Part shown: positions 48,211 to 62,071 of the stretch, in pieces
How positions within the stretch are numbered: the first letter of the stretch is position 1
Layout: every line of letters starts with the position of its first letter
NCBI RefSeq assembly: GCF_011397635.1
Contig: NC_064769.1
Location: forward strand, 20,663,207-20,727,206
Direction of reading: 5' to 3'
Length of the DNA: 64,000 nt
DNA from: Epinephelus fuscoguttatus
Taxonomy: Eukaryota; Chordata; Actinopteri; Perciformes; Serranidae
Position numbers and translations under genes: made by a program
The notes under the pieces: generated by a model
Told to the model about the DNA's origin: nothing
The model's input: the letters and a program-made list of their open reading frames with translations, nothing else
The model's database searches: none

Positions 48211-48970
48211 AAGATACAGTTGGTAACTTTTCTGAAATAACTTTTTGTCATATTTGCTGAAACTGTCACTACGGTCTGAAAAAAAGTACATGAGCCTGTG
48301 GAAAAAAATCACGTCCCTCCTCCCTCCTACCTTCTGAAGGCATTGGCTTGAATCAGCTGCGACGCATAGAAAACAACCGATCAGAGCCGAGGACTTTCTG
48401 ACGCAGCCGTCAGTTACTACTGGTGAACTGCGGTCAAACTGTCAAACTAGGCAGCACTGATCAGACATGAATCGAGATTTTGTAACTGCATTGCCTATTT
48501 CTTGTTTTCAGAAGAACATTTTAGTGTACTGTTTAGCTGTAAAATTAGAAAGTTTGTGACTCAGCCGCCATGTGTGAAACAGTCGAGAAACGCGTTAAGC
48601 ACTGCCCACCGGTCGGAGCAAATTTCTCATTTTACATCTAAACAGTACATTACGATATGCTTCTTACAAAAATTAAGGTAAGTTATAGGCAATGCAGTAA
48701 GAGAATGTTGATTCATATTTAATCAGTGCTGCCTGGTTCGACAGTTTGACCACAGATCACGGCCGTGATTGACATGATTGATAGCTGCGTTAGAGACTCC
48801 TTGGCTATGATTGGTTGTTTTTGTTCACATATGACAAGGCCATTAGAAGTGCTACAAGGCAATAGAGTAGGCAGAGGAGTATGATTTTTTTTTTTTATAT
48901 ATTTAGTGCTGTGTTCGTGACACTTTCAGCAAATATAAAAAAGGTATTTTTAGCGAATGTAACTTATGAT
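48211..48970. mobile_element. Long palindromic element
   Basis: Outer arms: TGTCATATTTGCTGAAACTGTCAC (near 48247, here noted as key parts) mirrors GTGACACTTTCAGCAAATATA (near 48917). Inner arms: CTAGGCAGCACTGATCAG (48447-48464) mirrors AATCAGTGCTGCCTGG (48721-48736), and flanking bases extend the match to about 43 bp with roughly 36 identities. The outer end AAGATACAGTTGGTAACTTT is decayed on the right. It has no ORF. Confidence 0.6.
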
Positions 48971-50577
48971 CACAAACTGTCTGATCAAAGAATAACTTAA
49001 CAAGACCACAGATCTAACAAACTCTTGGCTCAAGCTTTTGGTATTTGGTTGAGAACAAGACTTTGAAGTTTGATAACTGGCCCTAAATAGTACTCTGTAA
49101 TATTGTACATAGACTAAAACAATGCAACCCATTCTATAACATAGAAAATCAATCTACAAACACAAGTTTTTTTCTTGAAACAACCTTAATTGTAGAAAAA
49201 CAGTCATGCGTAATTAGTGTGAGGAATCTTAATTAAATCTTGCGGTGTGCGTCGACCTTTGAGACATCATTAACGGCTCCAACCCTGCTGTTTGAGCATA
49301 GCTGCTCTAAATTAGTTAATTTGCTTACACTGTTATCTTACCCTTACCCCCTTACTACCATCCCCCCCAAGCACATTACTCACTGGCTGTGCTGTTGTGA
49401 GCACACATGCATGCACATACTACACACATACACAGTCTGTGCTGGTTATTATGTGTGTACTCTATTGTTGACAGTGGTTCTAGTATAAAACCCTCACCCA
49501 GCCCTTCATACTGTCACACTACTTAAACCTGCTCCCCCAGCTGCTAGACTATAAGCAGGATTACTCGAGGCTTTAACACACACTTTCCCATCCATGTGCA
49601 TAGACTGGTATCTACAGCATATGCGCAGACACACACACACCCTCCCCTTATCAGCCAGTCTCTCTGAGTCTAATTGATGTGTGGATTATACTGTCTCCTC
49701 TCACTCCACACAGCTGTTTCATGGCTCCAATTCATCTCAGCTACAAGACATTGCAGACTAGACTGTACATTTACTGTTTGCTGTAATTTTTGGCACTTAT
49801 TAAAATGTATAGAATCTGAATTTAGCCCTGTAAATACTGGAGGAATGTCGTCCCTCTTATCAGGAGTTATAAAAGTGTCTGCTGTGTTAACTGGAGCGGC
49901 ACAGCGAAGACGGTCACATGCTGATCATCTGAAGATTTCTAAAAAATGTGCACTGTGTGGTTACAAACATTAGACCATAATATTTCCCCTCTCTCTTAGT
50001 ACGTTGACGAAAAAATGTTACACCCTACTTTTTCCATGAGAGTTGAAACATACTGCAGTCACAATATATAAAATCATTATAGAGTTGCAATAATGCAGCA
50101 GCCCTTCAATTAGAGAAGCTTTCTTTTAACTGAAGCACAGCCACTTGGCTCTGTTTGATTTGGCCCAGTCGGACTCGGTTTGGCATGGAATGGTTTGTTC
50201 TGGCTGGGTGTAGTGAAAGGGTATTAGTGCTGGTAGTGACAGTAAAACCTCAGGGACGGCCCAGCATTAATCTGGCAGAGGAGGCGGAGGAAGGGTGGAT
50301 GTGCGTGTTTGTCAGTTGTCAGCAGGAGATAGTGAAGCAGTCCAAAGGATAACTACAGTATGGGCCTGTTTACACTGAATGTTATATTCAAATATGCAGT
50401 GTCTCCAGATTCTGTCTGCATCCAGCATAGTGTCAACATTGATGTAAAAATACATATGTTGCGAATGCAGAGAAGGTGACATGGGTTCACAGCACTTACG
50501 AGTTGGATTAAATCATGATTGTCAGGATGAGCAACCCACCAGCCTGTCACACACATGTTATGCTGTGGCTTGGATTT

Positions 50578-50876
50578 AGAGCTGACATGATGAGTGGATT
50601 AATCAGCGAGTCAATCGACATGAAATTAATCTGTAATAATATTTGATAATTGATAGTTTTAGCCTTTTAAGCACCAAGCTCCCACCTTGTCCAATATATT
50701 GATTTGTTGCTTTCTCTGTCTGGTTTTGGACTGTTGTTTTGAGAAAACTGAACATATGACGATGTGATTTGAAGACGAGGATAGAAATTTTTCACTGTTT
50801 TCTGACAACCAAATGATAAATAAGAAAAATAGCCAGCAGATTAAATGGTAGTGAAAATAATCATTAGGTGCAGCCA
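50578..50876. mobile_element. MITE-like repeat, AATAATCnnnAGTTGCA family, copy 2
   Basis: It starts AGAGCTGACATGATGAGTGG, includes GGTTTTGGACTGTTGTTTTG and ends GAAAATAATCATTAGGTGCAG. The same pieces occur at 18312-18582. Confidence 0.55.
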
Positions 50877-50913
50877 TACTCAAGGTTCCCCCGACCCACG
50901 GTATGAACAGAAG

Positions 50914-51370
50914 TAGAGCTGAAACGATTAGTCAGTTTACTGATTGTTGATTGACAGACTAGTTTGATGACTGATTCATAATTTTAGTCATTTTTCAAGC
51001 AGAAATTACAAATATTGTCTGGATCCAGCCTCTGGAAAGTGGCAGTTTGGTGTGCTTTTCTGTTTAATATTATAAACTGAATGTCTTGGAGTTTTGGACC
51101 ACTGGTCGGAGACTATAAGATATTTGAAAACATTGTCTTGGGCCTTAAGAAATTGTGTTGAATGTTATATTCTCTAGACCAGACAATTGATTGACAGTAA
51201 TAACAGTTGGTTACAGTCCTTAACAGAAAAAAAACTGCCTGACTTTTCAAATATCTATTTTCTTTTTTTTTGGTTAAAGATGCATGGGGCGCTGGCACTA
51301 TCCACTATGCTACCAACGCCCCCAAATATCTATTTTCAATTAGAAAAAAATGGAAAATTAAACTAATATA
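50914..51370. mobile_element. MITE-like repeat, same family, copy 3
   Basis: It starts AGAGCTGAAACGATTAGTCA and contains AGTTTTGGACCACTGGTCGG and TTTTTCAAGCAGAAATTACA. It lies 38 bp from copy 2. A tiny retroposed SINE fragment (51263-51322) is inserted near its right end, whose exact limit is unclear. Confidence 0.5.
51263..51322 (-). mobile_element. Micro-SINE: 60-bp retroposed tRNA-head fragment with perfect target duplication
   Basis: A 15-bp direct repeat, CAAATATCTATTTTC, sits at 51248-51262 and 51323-51337. The 60 bp between, read on the minus strand, begin GGGGGCGTTGGTAGCATAGT and end in GCATCTTTAACC plus an A9 tail. The TAGCATAGTGGATAGTGC segment is a polymerase III A-box region, and the head is that of a common percomorph tRNA-derived SINE. 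The B box and body are missing. Confidence 0.75.
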
Positions 51371-54300
51371 ATGTTATACAGACTATTATGGTCTCATCAG
51401 GTGCGCTTAGCCTTTGGCAGTAACCTGTAATCATCTCAGCACAGTGTGACATTACATTATTACTGGATAAAAATACATGACTCTTAAGCTACTCAACTGC
51501 TTCATGGGGTACATTCAGAAGTAGAGCAGTCCTTGTCATGAGTTCAGTAGGTCAATCTTGACATGAGGCATAAGCACAAATGTTATACATGTCTCCTTTT
51601 ATCTCAATGATTTTCCTAGTGTCACTTACAGTAGCTTCCTGTATGCAGTACGCTGATGATTAGGCCACATACTGGAATGCTGGCCACGGTTAGTTGTTGA
51701 TTGCACTAGCCTCTGTGGTCATTATCCTAAAGCTGTATTTTTGACCCCAAGGGTCTCTAAATGAATGTTAAAAAACACAGTCTTGAACTAGTTTAGATTA
51801 ATCCAAGGACAGGCCGAGGAAAATGGCTTAGAGTCTGTTTAAACATGGATCCAATTAAAGCAGGAACTGCCCATGGGATCTCTTTATTCCTTATCGCCTG
51901 TGTACATGGACTACAGATGTATGGCCAGAAAACCTGCTCGTCAGCAAATAAAGCACCGTGCAGGGTAAAAGCAGGCGGGTGTAATCCTTGTGTCTGTGCA
52001 TGTGTTTGCATGCTCATTTATGTGTGGGTGTTTGTGTATGGGCTTGGTTGTTGTCTGGTGTGGGTGTGAGGACATGATGCAAGGTGCTTTATGTTTATGT
52101 TTGTGTATTTTTTGTTTAGGAGAATTAGTTTGTGAAAGTATACTTATCAGTGTGAATTTAAAGTGTGGCTCTACATGCAGTATAGCATGACTCACTAGGC
52201 TATCCTTTGACATGGTTCAGAATTACATGTAGATGAAGTAATGGTGCAAGACATCACTAATCACTGATAATGATGACGGGACCAGAGAGATAGACAAAAG
52301 AAAATAAGGTGGATAAGTGGAGCTGAGTTGAAAGGTTGTGGAAAGAGGGAGGAGTTGTAAAGAATAATACAAGAAAGACAAAGATGAAGGAATAATGAGG
52401 AGCAAGAATCGGATTAAGGAGGAGAGACTGAAGATGATGGGGAAGAAAGTGAGCAGGAGCGAAACCCTAAATGTGAACGAGAAGGACAGCCTGACTCCCC
52501 GCCCGCAGTCGGGTTGAGACTGGTTGTTTAGTTTGGCCCGCGCCGAACAACTGGAACAATATTCATGCGAGGAGATGGATGGAGGGAGGGTTAGACTCAG
52601 TTCACCTGAATCAACTCTGAGAACTTTGCCTCATGAAGGACTTGGCATTGCACCGCTTGATTTGCAGTGTACTTCCGAGAGCTGTTATTGCTCACAAACG
52701 TGTTTTGAGTTCTGTCTAATGATTTAAGTGATGTCAGTGACGGACAGTTTTATGGCTACAGCTTTAAAGTAGACTCGCCAGACAAACACTGTTTCTTGTT
52801 TCAGACATTTCCGCCCCAAAATTTGTCCTTGGAGTTCAACAGAATGATAAATGAGACTGTGTAACTTGTATATTTTTTGTTTGACTCTACTCTGACTCTT
52901 TGTACGCTAATGTCTTGTGCATGAACCCTATCCTGACCGAAGTAAGGGATACAGTATATTTTTGCCCTACTCCACTGATTTTATGAACAACCCTCAAGCG
53001 TAATGAGGCTGGTTGCTTTCCAAGTCCAGCAGTGTTTATTTATAGGGCAGGAAAGGCTATTTGTGTAAGGAGGAAGTGTTGTACGAGGGTTATTTTTTAC
53101 TGGCGGTTTTCTCGCATCTATAAATGTCTCATGCTGGAGTTCTGCATCAATCTTTCAGCTTTAAAATAAGTACATTTGATGAAGATAGTTGTGTAATTAG
53201 TTGTATGTAAAGAGTTTTAGTTGTAAGATCATGTACATGTAGTGGGCTTGTTTTTTTTGTTTTTGTTTTGTGCCAGCCATAAACTATTTAGATAAATGGA
53301 TAACCACCATGACGTACCCCATTTTTTGTGGACTGCCATTTTGAAGCTTTAAGTTTGGCATTTTGGCTGTCAGCATCTTGGATTTCTGGAGCCAGATGTG
53401 AACACCTTTGGATGAGAGGGTGGAGCAGTGGAGGAACAAGGGGTGGATCTGGCTCAGAGCCTGAGGACACTACTTGCAGACAGCCTGTCACTCAGAGTGG
53501 CCACTCCCTTAATTATGATTTGATTTAAGCCTTGATAAAATGTAATCATGTGAGTAATTAAAAACCTCTACAATTGTCAGTATGGAGCCAGCCTCAAGTC
53601 GCCGTTTGAGGAACTGCAGTTTTTAGCACTTGCGGGTTGGCTCCATTTTTCAGCCCTGGTGGTTGCTGCTTGGTGGCAGCCTGTGATGCAATTAGCAAAA
53701 CACAGCATATACTTTCGATTGTCGCAATTCAATTACTAGAATCATGGTGGCCTCACAGTATTCCTGTAACTGCACAAAATGTTTATGAGAGAAATACAAG
53801 AAAAGCAGTAAAATAAGAGGTAATGCCAGCAGTCAGAGGGAAATGACCACTAATGGGTTTTTTAATCTTTGACAGTGAAGTGAAGTGAAGAGAAGGTTAG
53901 GGGGGGCTGATGGGTGACTTGATGACAAGTTTGTTTTCCTCTCTGTTTAGTCTTAATGTACATACCCTGTCATCAGTGGAAGGACTGAGAAAGAGAGTGT
54001 GACTTTTAAAACAATAACAAGATCATAAATACAATGGTATTTATATGCAGTTTTACCACGTTAGGACAGTATAGTCTTGTTCTTTGAAATAGTGTGAAGC
54101 ATAAACATAGTGCTTATTTGTCATAGTGCTCCCATCTGAGAGTCTCCGCTACACTGAATTTAGCATTTACTCTGAGTATTAACAAACACAAATGGCGGAC
54201 CAAGAAGAACCAAAATGATGTGCATTCATAACATTTCGTTTTTTGCATTTGGCATCCACGTCTTACGAATTACAACCAACCACATAATGGCAGACCTATC

Positions 54301-54497
54301 ATTGAAGATAAATTTATATCGTAACTGCTACTTGATTCCTGTGAATCAATACACTGATTTATCATCAGTGTATGTTGGGCACCGATATTCTCCTTGGCAG
54401 TCTCGGATGTTGGCAAAATTGGTGCACAGAAACGCTCTTGGCAGACGTTGAGTGTTGATAGGGGTGCCATTCAACTTGGCCATCACTGGCGTCTCTA

Positions 54498-54690
54498 AAG
54501 GGGAACTCCACTGATTTTACACATCAAAGTCTGTTCACAAATCTAATGGAGTACTACTTTATATGTAAAAAAAAAAAAAAGTCCTATTAATGAACATTAG
54601 CCATGACTAAACTGTTGGTTTTTGGGTTGCATTGTGAGTAATGTTGGCGTCGGGCTTTGACAAAGAAGAATAAATAAATGAGTAAAAATA
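54498..54690 (+). repeat. Partial dispersed DNA-element end
   Basis: AAAGGGGAACTCCACTGATT, TTTACACATCAAAGTCTGTT and the later GGGTTGCATTGTGAGTAATG with TTTGACAAAGAAGAA form the left part of a familiar fish inverted-repeat element. The right terminus is not found. Confidence 0.4.
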
Positions 54691-55024
54691 TCATAGATTC
54701 TGCCACAGAATTCGATCCTTTTTTCCCCAAACTTTCCACCACGAGTGCAACAATTTACAGACAAGGTACCAACGTTTACTAGTTTTGCAGGAAAGAGAGT
54801 GGTTCAAGTAAATTTGCAGTTAATCTAAACCAAAGTTGCCAAATGAGAAAAATGTTCTCATGATGTAAACTTATTTCATTATCTAAACGTGCGGTTCAGA
54901 TTGGGCAGTGTTGTGAAATACACGTCTGCATCTCTCATAATGAAAGCAACCATCTGGTCTTTGTTTAACAGTTCTGTCTACTAACTCTCTGATTCTGGGT
55001 TTGAGTTTCAGAGTCTAGTAAACT

Positions 55025-55025
<1 letters not shown>

Positions 55026-55068
<43 letters not shown>
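55026..55068. repeat. (TG)n microsatellite
   Basis: A pure TG tract of about 21 units in the rai14 intron. Confidence 0.96.
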
Positions 55069-55069
<1 letters not shown>

Positions 55070-58000
55070 TTGTACTACAGAGGGCAGTAAGCGGTTTCAG
55101 CTGTGGCCCAACAGAAAGGATGTATTGTTTGAGGACATTTGAGCATCTGCGTTGTTGTAGATAAGGGGTTTGAAGTTAACAGCCACCTCTGATCAAAGGG
55201 CAGAGATATTGTAGATGTGTCACTATGTCTTTCCTTCACTGTTTCTTTTTCTTTTTGTTAAGTGCATTGTTCGCTTTTCCATCCTCTCCTCTGCTTCCTG
55301 TCTGTGCTGCCCTCCTCTGTCTCTTAGCCACTCTCCCAAACAAAGAATATTCTTGTAACCTGTATAGATGTAATTCCCCCCTGGAGTTAAGTCTGTGTTG
55401 CTTGTGTGTGTTACCTCCCGTCTAACCTACTTTCCTCTCTGTATTTATTTAGCTCTGCATGTAATCCCACAGTCAACATAATTCTCATTTGCACAAATCT
55501 GGTTTAGCGTGTGAATTGGAGCAGTGGATGGTGTTTTGTGTTCATTTTCAGATACAGTTGTGTCTGTATTTTCATCCTAATGATCTTGTCTGGCTTGGGT
55601 TGTTTTTTCCTCTTCCACTTTCCATTTCCTTTCCATATTTCCCCTCCATGATTTAGCCTTTTAAGTTTATTTTATTTTATTTTATTTTTTATATCAACTA
55701 CAGACAATGTCCGGAGAATCAGGTGTGGGCATTGTCTGGGGTTTCTCTTTCACACATGTGGCACATAACAGGAGATTGTCTGTGTCAGAGATTTCTCACC
55801 CACTGGAAATACTCTGATATAGTTGAGGAGTGGTGCCTGGTTAGAGCATGGAGGAGGCAGGACCTGACGTGGATTACACTGTAGTAATGTAGCCAGTTCG
55901 TAATTTGGTCATGAAAAGCAAAGACTCTTGCCATTCCTTTAACTTATTTGACAATTTCGGCTTCAGTCCTTATGGGCAGATGTTCCTGAATCTCTTCAGT
56001 TTGTGTCAATGATCCTTCTTCCTCACTCTGGGATGTTTGTTTTTCCAGTTTTGCACAAACCCCATGGTAAAAACATCATCAACAAACCAACTCCCTTGCT
56101 GTGAATTCCTCGACAATTACCAGCTCTATTCACAGAGGGACTCAATCAGACATTATGCAGACTTTGTACTAAGGAGCTGGCAGGATAAAGTCCGTTTAAT
56201 GTCCCGTCCAACTGATTCAGGCATTTGTGTTCTCACATACTGCTCCTGCAGGTAATGTCTAGATAATTTCAGGTTTGCAGTGCATGTGTGACAGGGGGTT
56301 TAGCAATTCACTCTCCGTGTGCATTATCTTTAAAAATAATCCTGTAACCACTCTGTTCTGTGTTTGTCCCATCTCTTTCACTTTTCTTCTCTTTATGTTA
56401 AACTTTTTTGTTTTTCTTGCCCAGCTAACAGCAGGGCACAGTTAGCTGGTCTGTCTTTCCAACACTTCAGTCCAGAGCAAAGTTTCCTGACAATTACTGT
56501 CCAGATCACCATGAAATTTGTTAGGGTTTTTTTTTTCATCCCCAGGGTATGACTAGGAATGATGCTGGTGCCACCATCAGGTCAGATTTCCCTTTCGCAA
56601 CATCACAAGGCATCTGGAAAAGTAATTCTGGGATTTCTGTGAAATTTGCTGTGGATATACTGTACATAGTCCTGGTTTTACCTTTTACATTTTTTCCTTT
56701 GAAAGGATTTGCCTTGTTTTCTTTTTCAATGTCAGAGTTCACACAGTGCACAGATGCAGTACATTGACGAACAATAGAGTCAGAAGGGCTCTTTGCTTGT
56801 CAGGTCAAGTGTAACTTAATTTTAAATTAGTTTTTTAAGCTTTTAAGCAAATCAGCTGTATTGAAATAACCTGTAATCCCCACATAGTGAAGGCAAATAG
56901 GACTACCCAGAAAATTTAAGAACAACAAACACCTTTTTATCCTTAGGTAAGCAAACATGTTATTCAGTCTGTTTTTGAAGAGGAATACTAAAGGTTTTCT
57001 AATTTAGAGGTTTTTCGGTTAAACTCCACCTGCTCTCAATGACTGAACTCTACAAACATACTGAATGTGATGTAGGAATTACTGTTTCCTGACCTTAGTT
57101 TGTTTTTCCTTCAGAGAACTGAGGAAGTTCAGAGAAGCAGAAAAAACACTCTGAGCAGAAATGTTTATGCACAAAACATTAGTTTAACAAACAGTCACAC
57201 ACACTTGATGGGCATCTGTTTTCTTTGCAATTTATTCTCAATCTGTAGCAATGACGGGATGTTTGAAGTTGTGAGTCCATAATTTGTTTTCAAGACTCCA
57301 TAAATAGAGAGAAATTAACACCTTTTGAGACACGTGAGGAGAGGGAGCAAGAGAACAATGATTCATTGAAATATAACTGTAAAGCAGGACACAGAGCACA
57401 AATATGTAGTCAAAATTCTGGTTCATACCAGTCCATTGCCTCTCTGTTTCTTTTTGTCTCTCAGCATACCCTGACTAATTAATTAAATGCTTTCTGTTTT
57501 CCTCACCTCTGTAGCTCTCTTTGCTCCTTGATCTCTTGTCCTTGTCCTTGCAGCCAGGTTCAGGCCTGAACAAACAGGAAACACTTAGTGTTATCAGCCG
57601 ACTCTTTGTGTGTCTTAATGAGTGTCAGGCCAAAGACAGAGAGAGAACACACACTACCGTCCACACCCTGATCCCACTGTAAACACACTTATCGCAGCTC
57701 AAGAAACAGAGAGAGGCAAAACCTGGAAGAGAGGCGGGCAGTCAGACAGCCAGAGAGGACAGAGGGAGAGGACAGGGGGCAGTCAGGGAAACAGAACTGA
57801 AAACAAGAGAGGAAGTGAGATCCCTCTACACTTCCTGGTAATACACACAGAGCAATGATGGTCTTACTGGTTTATAAACACAGGATTAGTGACCCATGAC
57901 TTATTGCTGGTGCAAAGGCTAAACCTATGCTGACCAGTGTAAGCCAATATAGGCTAAACCAACAGTATTCAGTACAAGCAGATATGGTCCAAAGTCATTA

Positions 58001-58097
58001 AGAGTTCATGTCTAGTACACTGGCTTTGAATGTGTGGTATTTGTCGACATGCTCTTTGCTAAGTTGTGTTCAGATTATACATCATGAGGGGCAGGGC

Positions 58098-59374
58098 TGC
58101 AACAAGTGATTGCTCCAAAAACTGATATTTTTTGATAAAGGCCTTTGTACACGGGGGGCTTTTTTTTTAAACAAGCAATTAACTTGGGTTAATATATTTT
58201 TTTTTCAAACTGTCACTTTTGTCATGAGTACATTGCACAGCAAAAGAGTGACGTCATTTTTTTAAACTTTGTTTTATTTTTATGTGAAGGCATCAGCCAA
58301 TGCTGTTAGGCCTATACTTATGAGGAATATAAAACAACAACATGGAGGCTCCATAGTCTGAACTTAGACGGCAGACTTTATTACTCCGTTTAACCTTGAC
58401 AAAGGCAGCACCTACCGGTTCCACTCCTTACATTCTGACCTTTCACAATAAAAGCCCAAGACATGTACACTGTGTAACTGTTTACCAGAGGGAACTCAAA
58501 TTACTCAGAGCAGTTGCAAAAAGGAAAATCAGTTAAAAAAAAAAAGCTTACAGCATCTCAGGCTATACAACAGCTTACTTCAGACAGATTGCAAGGTGGT
58601 ACTCTGGGTCAATAGGGTCTTGGTAGTTGTTGCAAATTCGCATCGCTGCTGGCAAATTGATAGGCATCACAATCTTTTATTGTAAAGTGTTTCAGCTGTT
58701 GCAAATTCCTGTTGCTTGTTTTGATGTGAAATATTTGCAGGTGAGTATGTAGCATTTTTGTGTCATTTATTCATCTTGCCCGGGTGTTTAAAGGTCTTAA
58801 CTCTATAAAATATAACAGTGTAAATGGGGTGACTTGTTGTAATGAACCTATGGATATTATTGCCCACATCTGCAGGTCCTGTTGGCTTTACGGAGCTTTA
58901 TAGTAAGTTTAGGCTGATTGTTTAGCTACTCTCACACCATCATTTTCAGCTGCAGCAGGCAGCTGCTTGCAGCAAAAGGCCCACTGTTCACTACCTGCTC
59001 AGCAGCAAACAGCAGACTGACAAAGCTGATGAACGTAGTGGACCATTTAGCAGTTACACAGACAGATATTCCCCCCAGGAGTTGGTAGAAATTAAAAACA
59101 GAGCTAAAAGAAAGTGAATATATGACTTAAATTTGTCAGGCAATCAGAATCACGACTTCAAATGAATGTTGATTCTGTTGATTCTTTTCTCTTTTATTTT
59201 AGGAATCATTTGTCCAGCCAACAACTCAAAACCCACAGATATTCAATTTACAATCACATAACTGTTACGTGACACAAAGGAAGGCAGCATATTTTCAGCA
59301 CTGAGAAGCTGAAACAGATTATGAAAATATTTGCTGGGTAATTTTCTGTAGACTTATTGTTTCAGCTCTAATGA
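58098..59374. mobile_element. MITE-like repeat, AATAATCnnnAGTTGCA family, copy 4, with a large internal insertion
   Basis: The left part is GGGCTGCAACAAGTGATTG. The right part has CAACTCAAAACCCACAGATA, TTCAATTTACAATCACATAA and the terminus TATTGTTTCAGCTCTAAT. Family members are normally a few hundred bases, so most of about 58140-59200 is probably inserted DNA, including CAGACAGATATTCCCCCCAG-type sequence seen in other fish repeats. Confidence 0.45.
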
Positions 59375-62071
59375 GGAGTTTAGAGGTAGTTATGATGACA
59401 GCAGCTATGGCTGACCTGGTGTTATTGTGTTTTTTGGCAATTATGTGAGGATATTAAAAAATAATCAAAGTTTTCTTCTAAATATAACCCTTATTCAACG
59501 TGTTTCATAAGTTTAGAGTTCAGAACGGGTTCTCAAAATCTAACCTCATAACAGCTACTTTCCCCCACACCTGTTTCCCAACACAGAAAAAAACCTTTCC
59601 CATGGGAACCACATATTTAGTTTCCTACAAGCTTTCAGTTGCTAGTCTACATCAGCCTACTTTCTTCTCTTGTTGTTGTTAATATGTATACAAGACAGCA
59701 GCACAAAGGACATGAAGATATTTTTTCTATTGGCACACTGCATGGGTATAGTGCACTGTTTGCTCTCTCTGAACAGGCAATTATTCCTACATCATGCCCC
59801 TTTTTCGGCTAAGAAAACTCGTAAATACACTTTGTTCAATCACTTTTTATCGGAGCCAAGGCCCGTGCTGATTTTGCACCATCTCTGCCAGCACATGATT
59901 ATTTCATCAGCCTCCCTGCGATGACACTATTTGTGTATGCGGCCGAAACTGGAGCAGTGCCTTCCGCTCCACTTAAACCTGTCCATTGCAATGTACTGTA
60001 GTCTAATGCTATCAGTGTCATGCTGCTCTGTCGTGAGGGCGCTGCATTTTTTGATCAGCCTACAACCATTAGTGCTGGTCGGCAGGGGGTATTTGTGTTG
60101 GTACGAGTTCAAAGTCTATTTCAGTTTATCTTCCTCATGCAGCTCTTGTTAATGAGACCACGACAGGAACATCCTCTACAAATATCAAATAATACTTGTC
60201 AGTTTTTGGAAAGACTTGCTTCTTTTACAGTAATATAGTGTTCAAGAATTAAAATGAGAGCAACACACAAACCCAAAAGTTCACCCACTGAAATTTTAAT
60301 TGCAGTATGAGCTGCAGCGAGCTTGTTAGTGGAGTTACAGCGAATTTGTTCAAGTGTGACCAGTGTGATGCTTCAGTGTACAAAGAGGAAGTCCTGCTCA
60401 ATATGAAACAAGTGAAATTAATCATAAACACTGGAGAAATCCACTTTTGAGACATGGACGTGTGAAGCATATAAAGTACACAAACATGTGCAGATGTTGT
60501 AGTACTGGTTTCTTTGTCTTATAAATCCCCGTTGGGTATAATAAATGCCATGGTAATAATAAGTTCCAGTACATATTTGTGTTTGATAGAGAAGGGCAGT
60601 GTTGACTCTACTCTGTAGACGTAGCAGAGGTTCAGATGAGGTCAAACATTTTGTAGAGTTACATACTTTTCGAGTGAAACTTTTGGCTATGAGGCAGTTG
60701 TTAGAACACACAGGGCAGTGGGCCTTTGTGCCGCTTCCTTTGCCCTAAATGTTCCTGCAGTTTCTTGATTCAAAGCAACTGACAAGCAACCACAGCACGA
60801 ACAAATCTTTACTGAAGCGAGGATACGGAGAACTGGCTGTCTTACTGTTACTGGTAATGTTCTTAATGACAGCAAGAAGTGAACCAAGAAAATATGCAGT
60901 ACCCAGATCCCTGGACTTTAGTTTTAAGTGCTGCAATAGCTCATACCTCTTTTCTGGTTTTCCATCTCCGTAAAACCGCACTCTAACTCTGTATTTGCCA
61001 GGTTACTCCCCTTACTCTCCTCTAAGGTTGGACAGGTTTGTGTGGTTGACCATCTTTCATGGCAACTCTGCTCAGCCTCAGGGTTTTTCTGTAAATCGTA
61101 GGTGGGTACATCTTAAGGATAAACACTGGCAGTAGTTTCATTGCATAGTGCCTTTGAAAGCCTGTTGTTTCTCTGTGAGACATTTTCCCAGAAAACTTTT
61201 GTACCTAAAATGAATCCCCATCTTGGCATTGCATCAGTATTCTCTTCATGATATCATCCTGTGTTAGTTGTGACATGCTCCTCCGGTTAGGCAACTCTGA
61301 AAATCATTTCATACCAGGAGTTAAATATTTGCTGCATGAGTGGAAAGCAGGAACTGAAATGTCCAACATCATGGGGGAAGATCTAATTCCTGTACTGCTG
61401 TATGCCAGTGTGTGGAAAATGTCTTTAAGCGAAGTATATTCAGAAGATGCAGCTTGGAATAGACTAGGATGCAGGATTAAATTATCGAGAAAATATACTG
61501 AGTCTGGTTGGACAGTCAGTCCCAGGGCTTCAGATAAACAAGCACCTTTCCTTTCAGGGTTAGATATAAGGAATCAGAAGATTGAGATCAGTTGGCAGAC
61601 TTTTCATGCAAATATTAACAAGTGTCAATTTCCAGTAAATTCCCACATAAAGTGACACCTCACCATCTGCAAGATGTGTCTGCTCCTCTTACTCAGTCTG
61701 TCATGTATAGGAGTGGGTTTGTTTTGCTGCTGTGTCCAGATCATAAAGGCACTCAATTACAGCAGCGAGTTCCACCCTTCCTGATGTCCACAAAACATGA
61801 TAAGAAAAGTACTGGGTACCGTGTTGAATAATATAAACAAACCACTCTCCAAGTTCCTCTTAACCTCTCTTTGAAGATTTTGGCAAAACCCTGGCAACAA
61901 AAACACTGTATAACAATTATATGTACATGAATGTTTCTTTGCATTTTCTTCAGTTATGTATTTTCATCTTTTCCTTTTCAGTTCTTGCACTGTATCTATA
62001 TTTAGTATGTGACTTCCTCAGTGCCCTGCACGCTGCCTGAACAACACATGACTTTCTGTATGAAAATCATG

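Noticed and set aside
61248-61655. 135-codon plus-strand ORF
   Set aside because: It resembles no family that I know, has no splice or promoter context and sits in a long intron; treated as chance.
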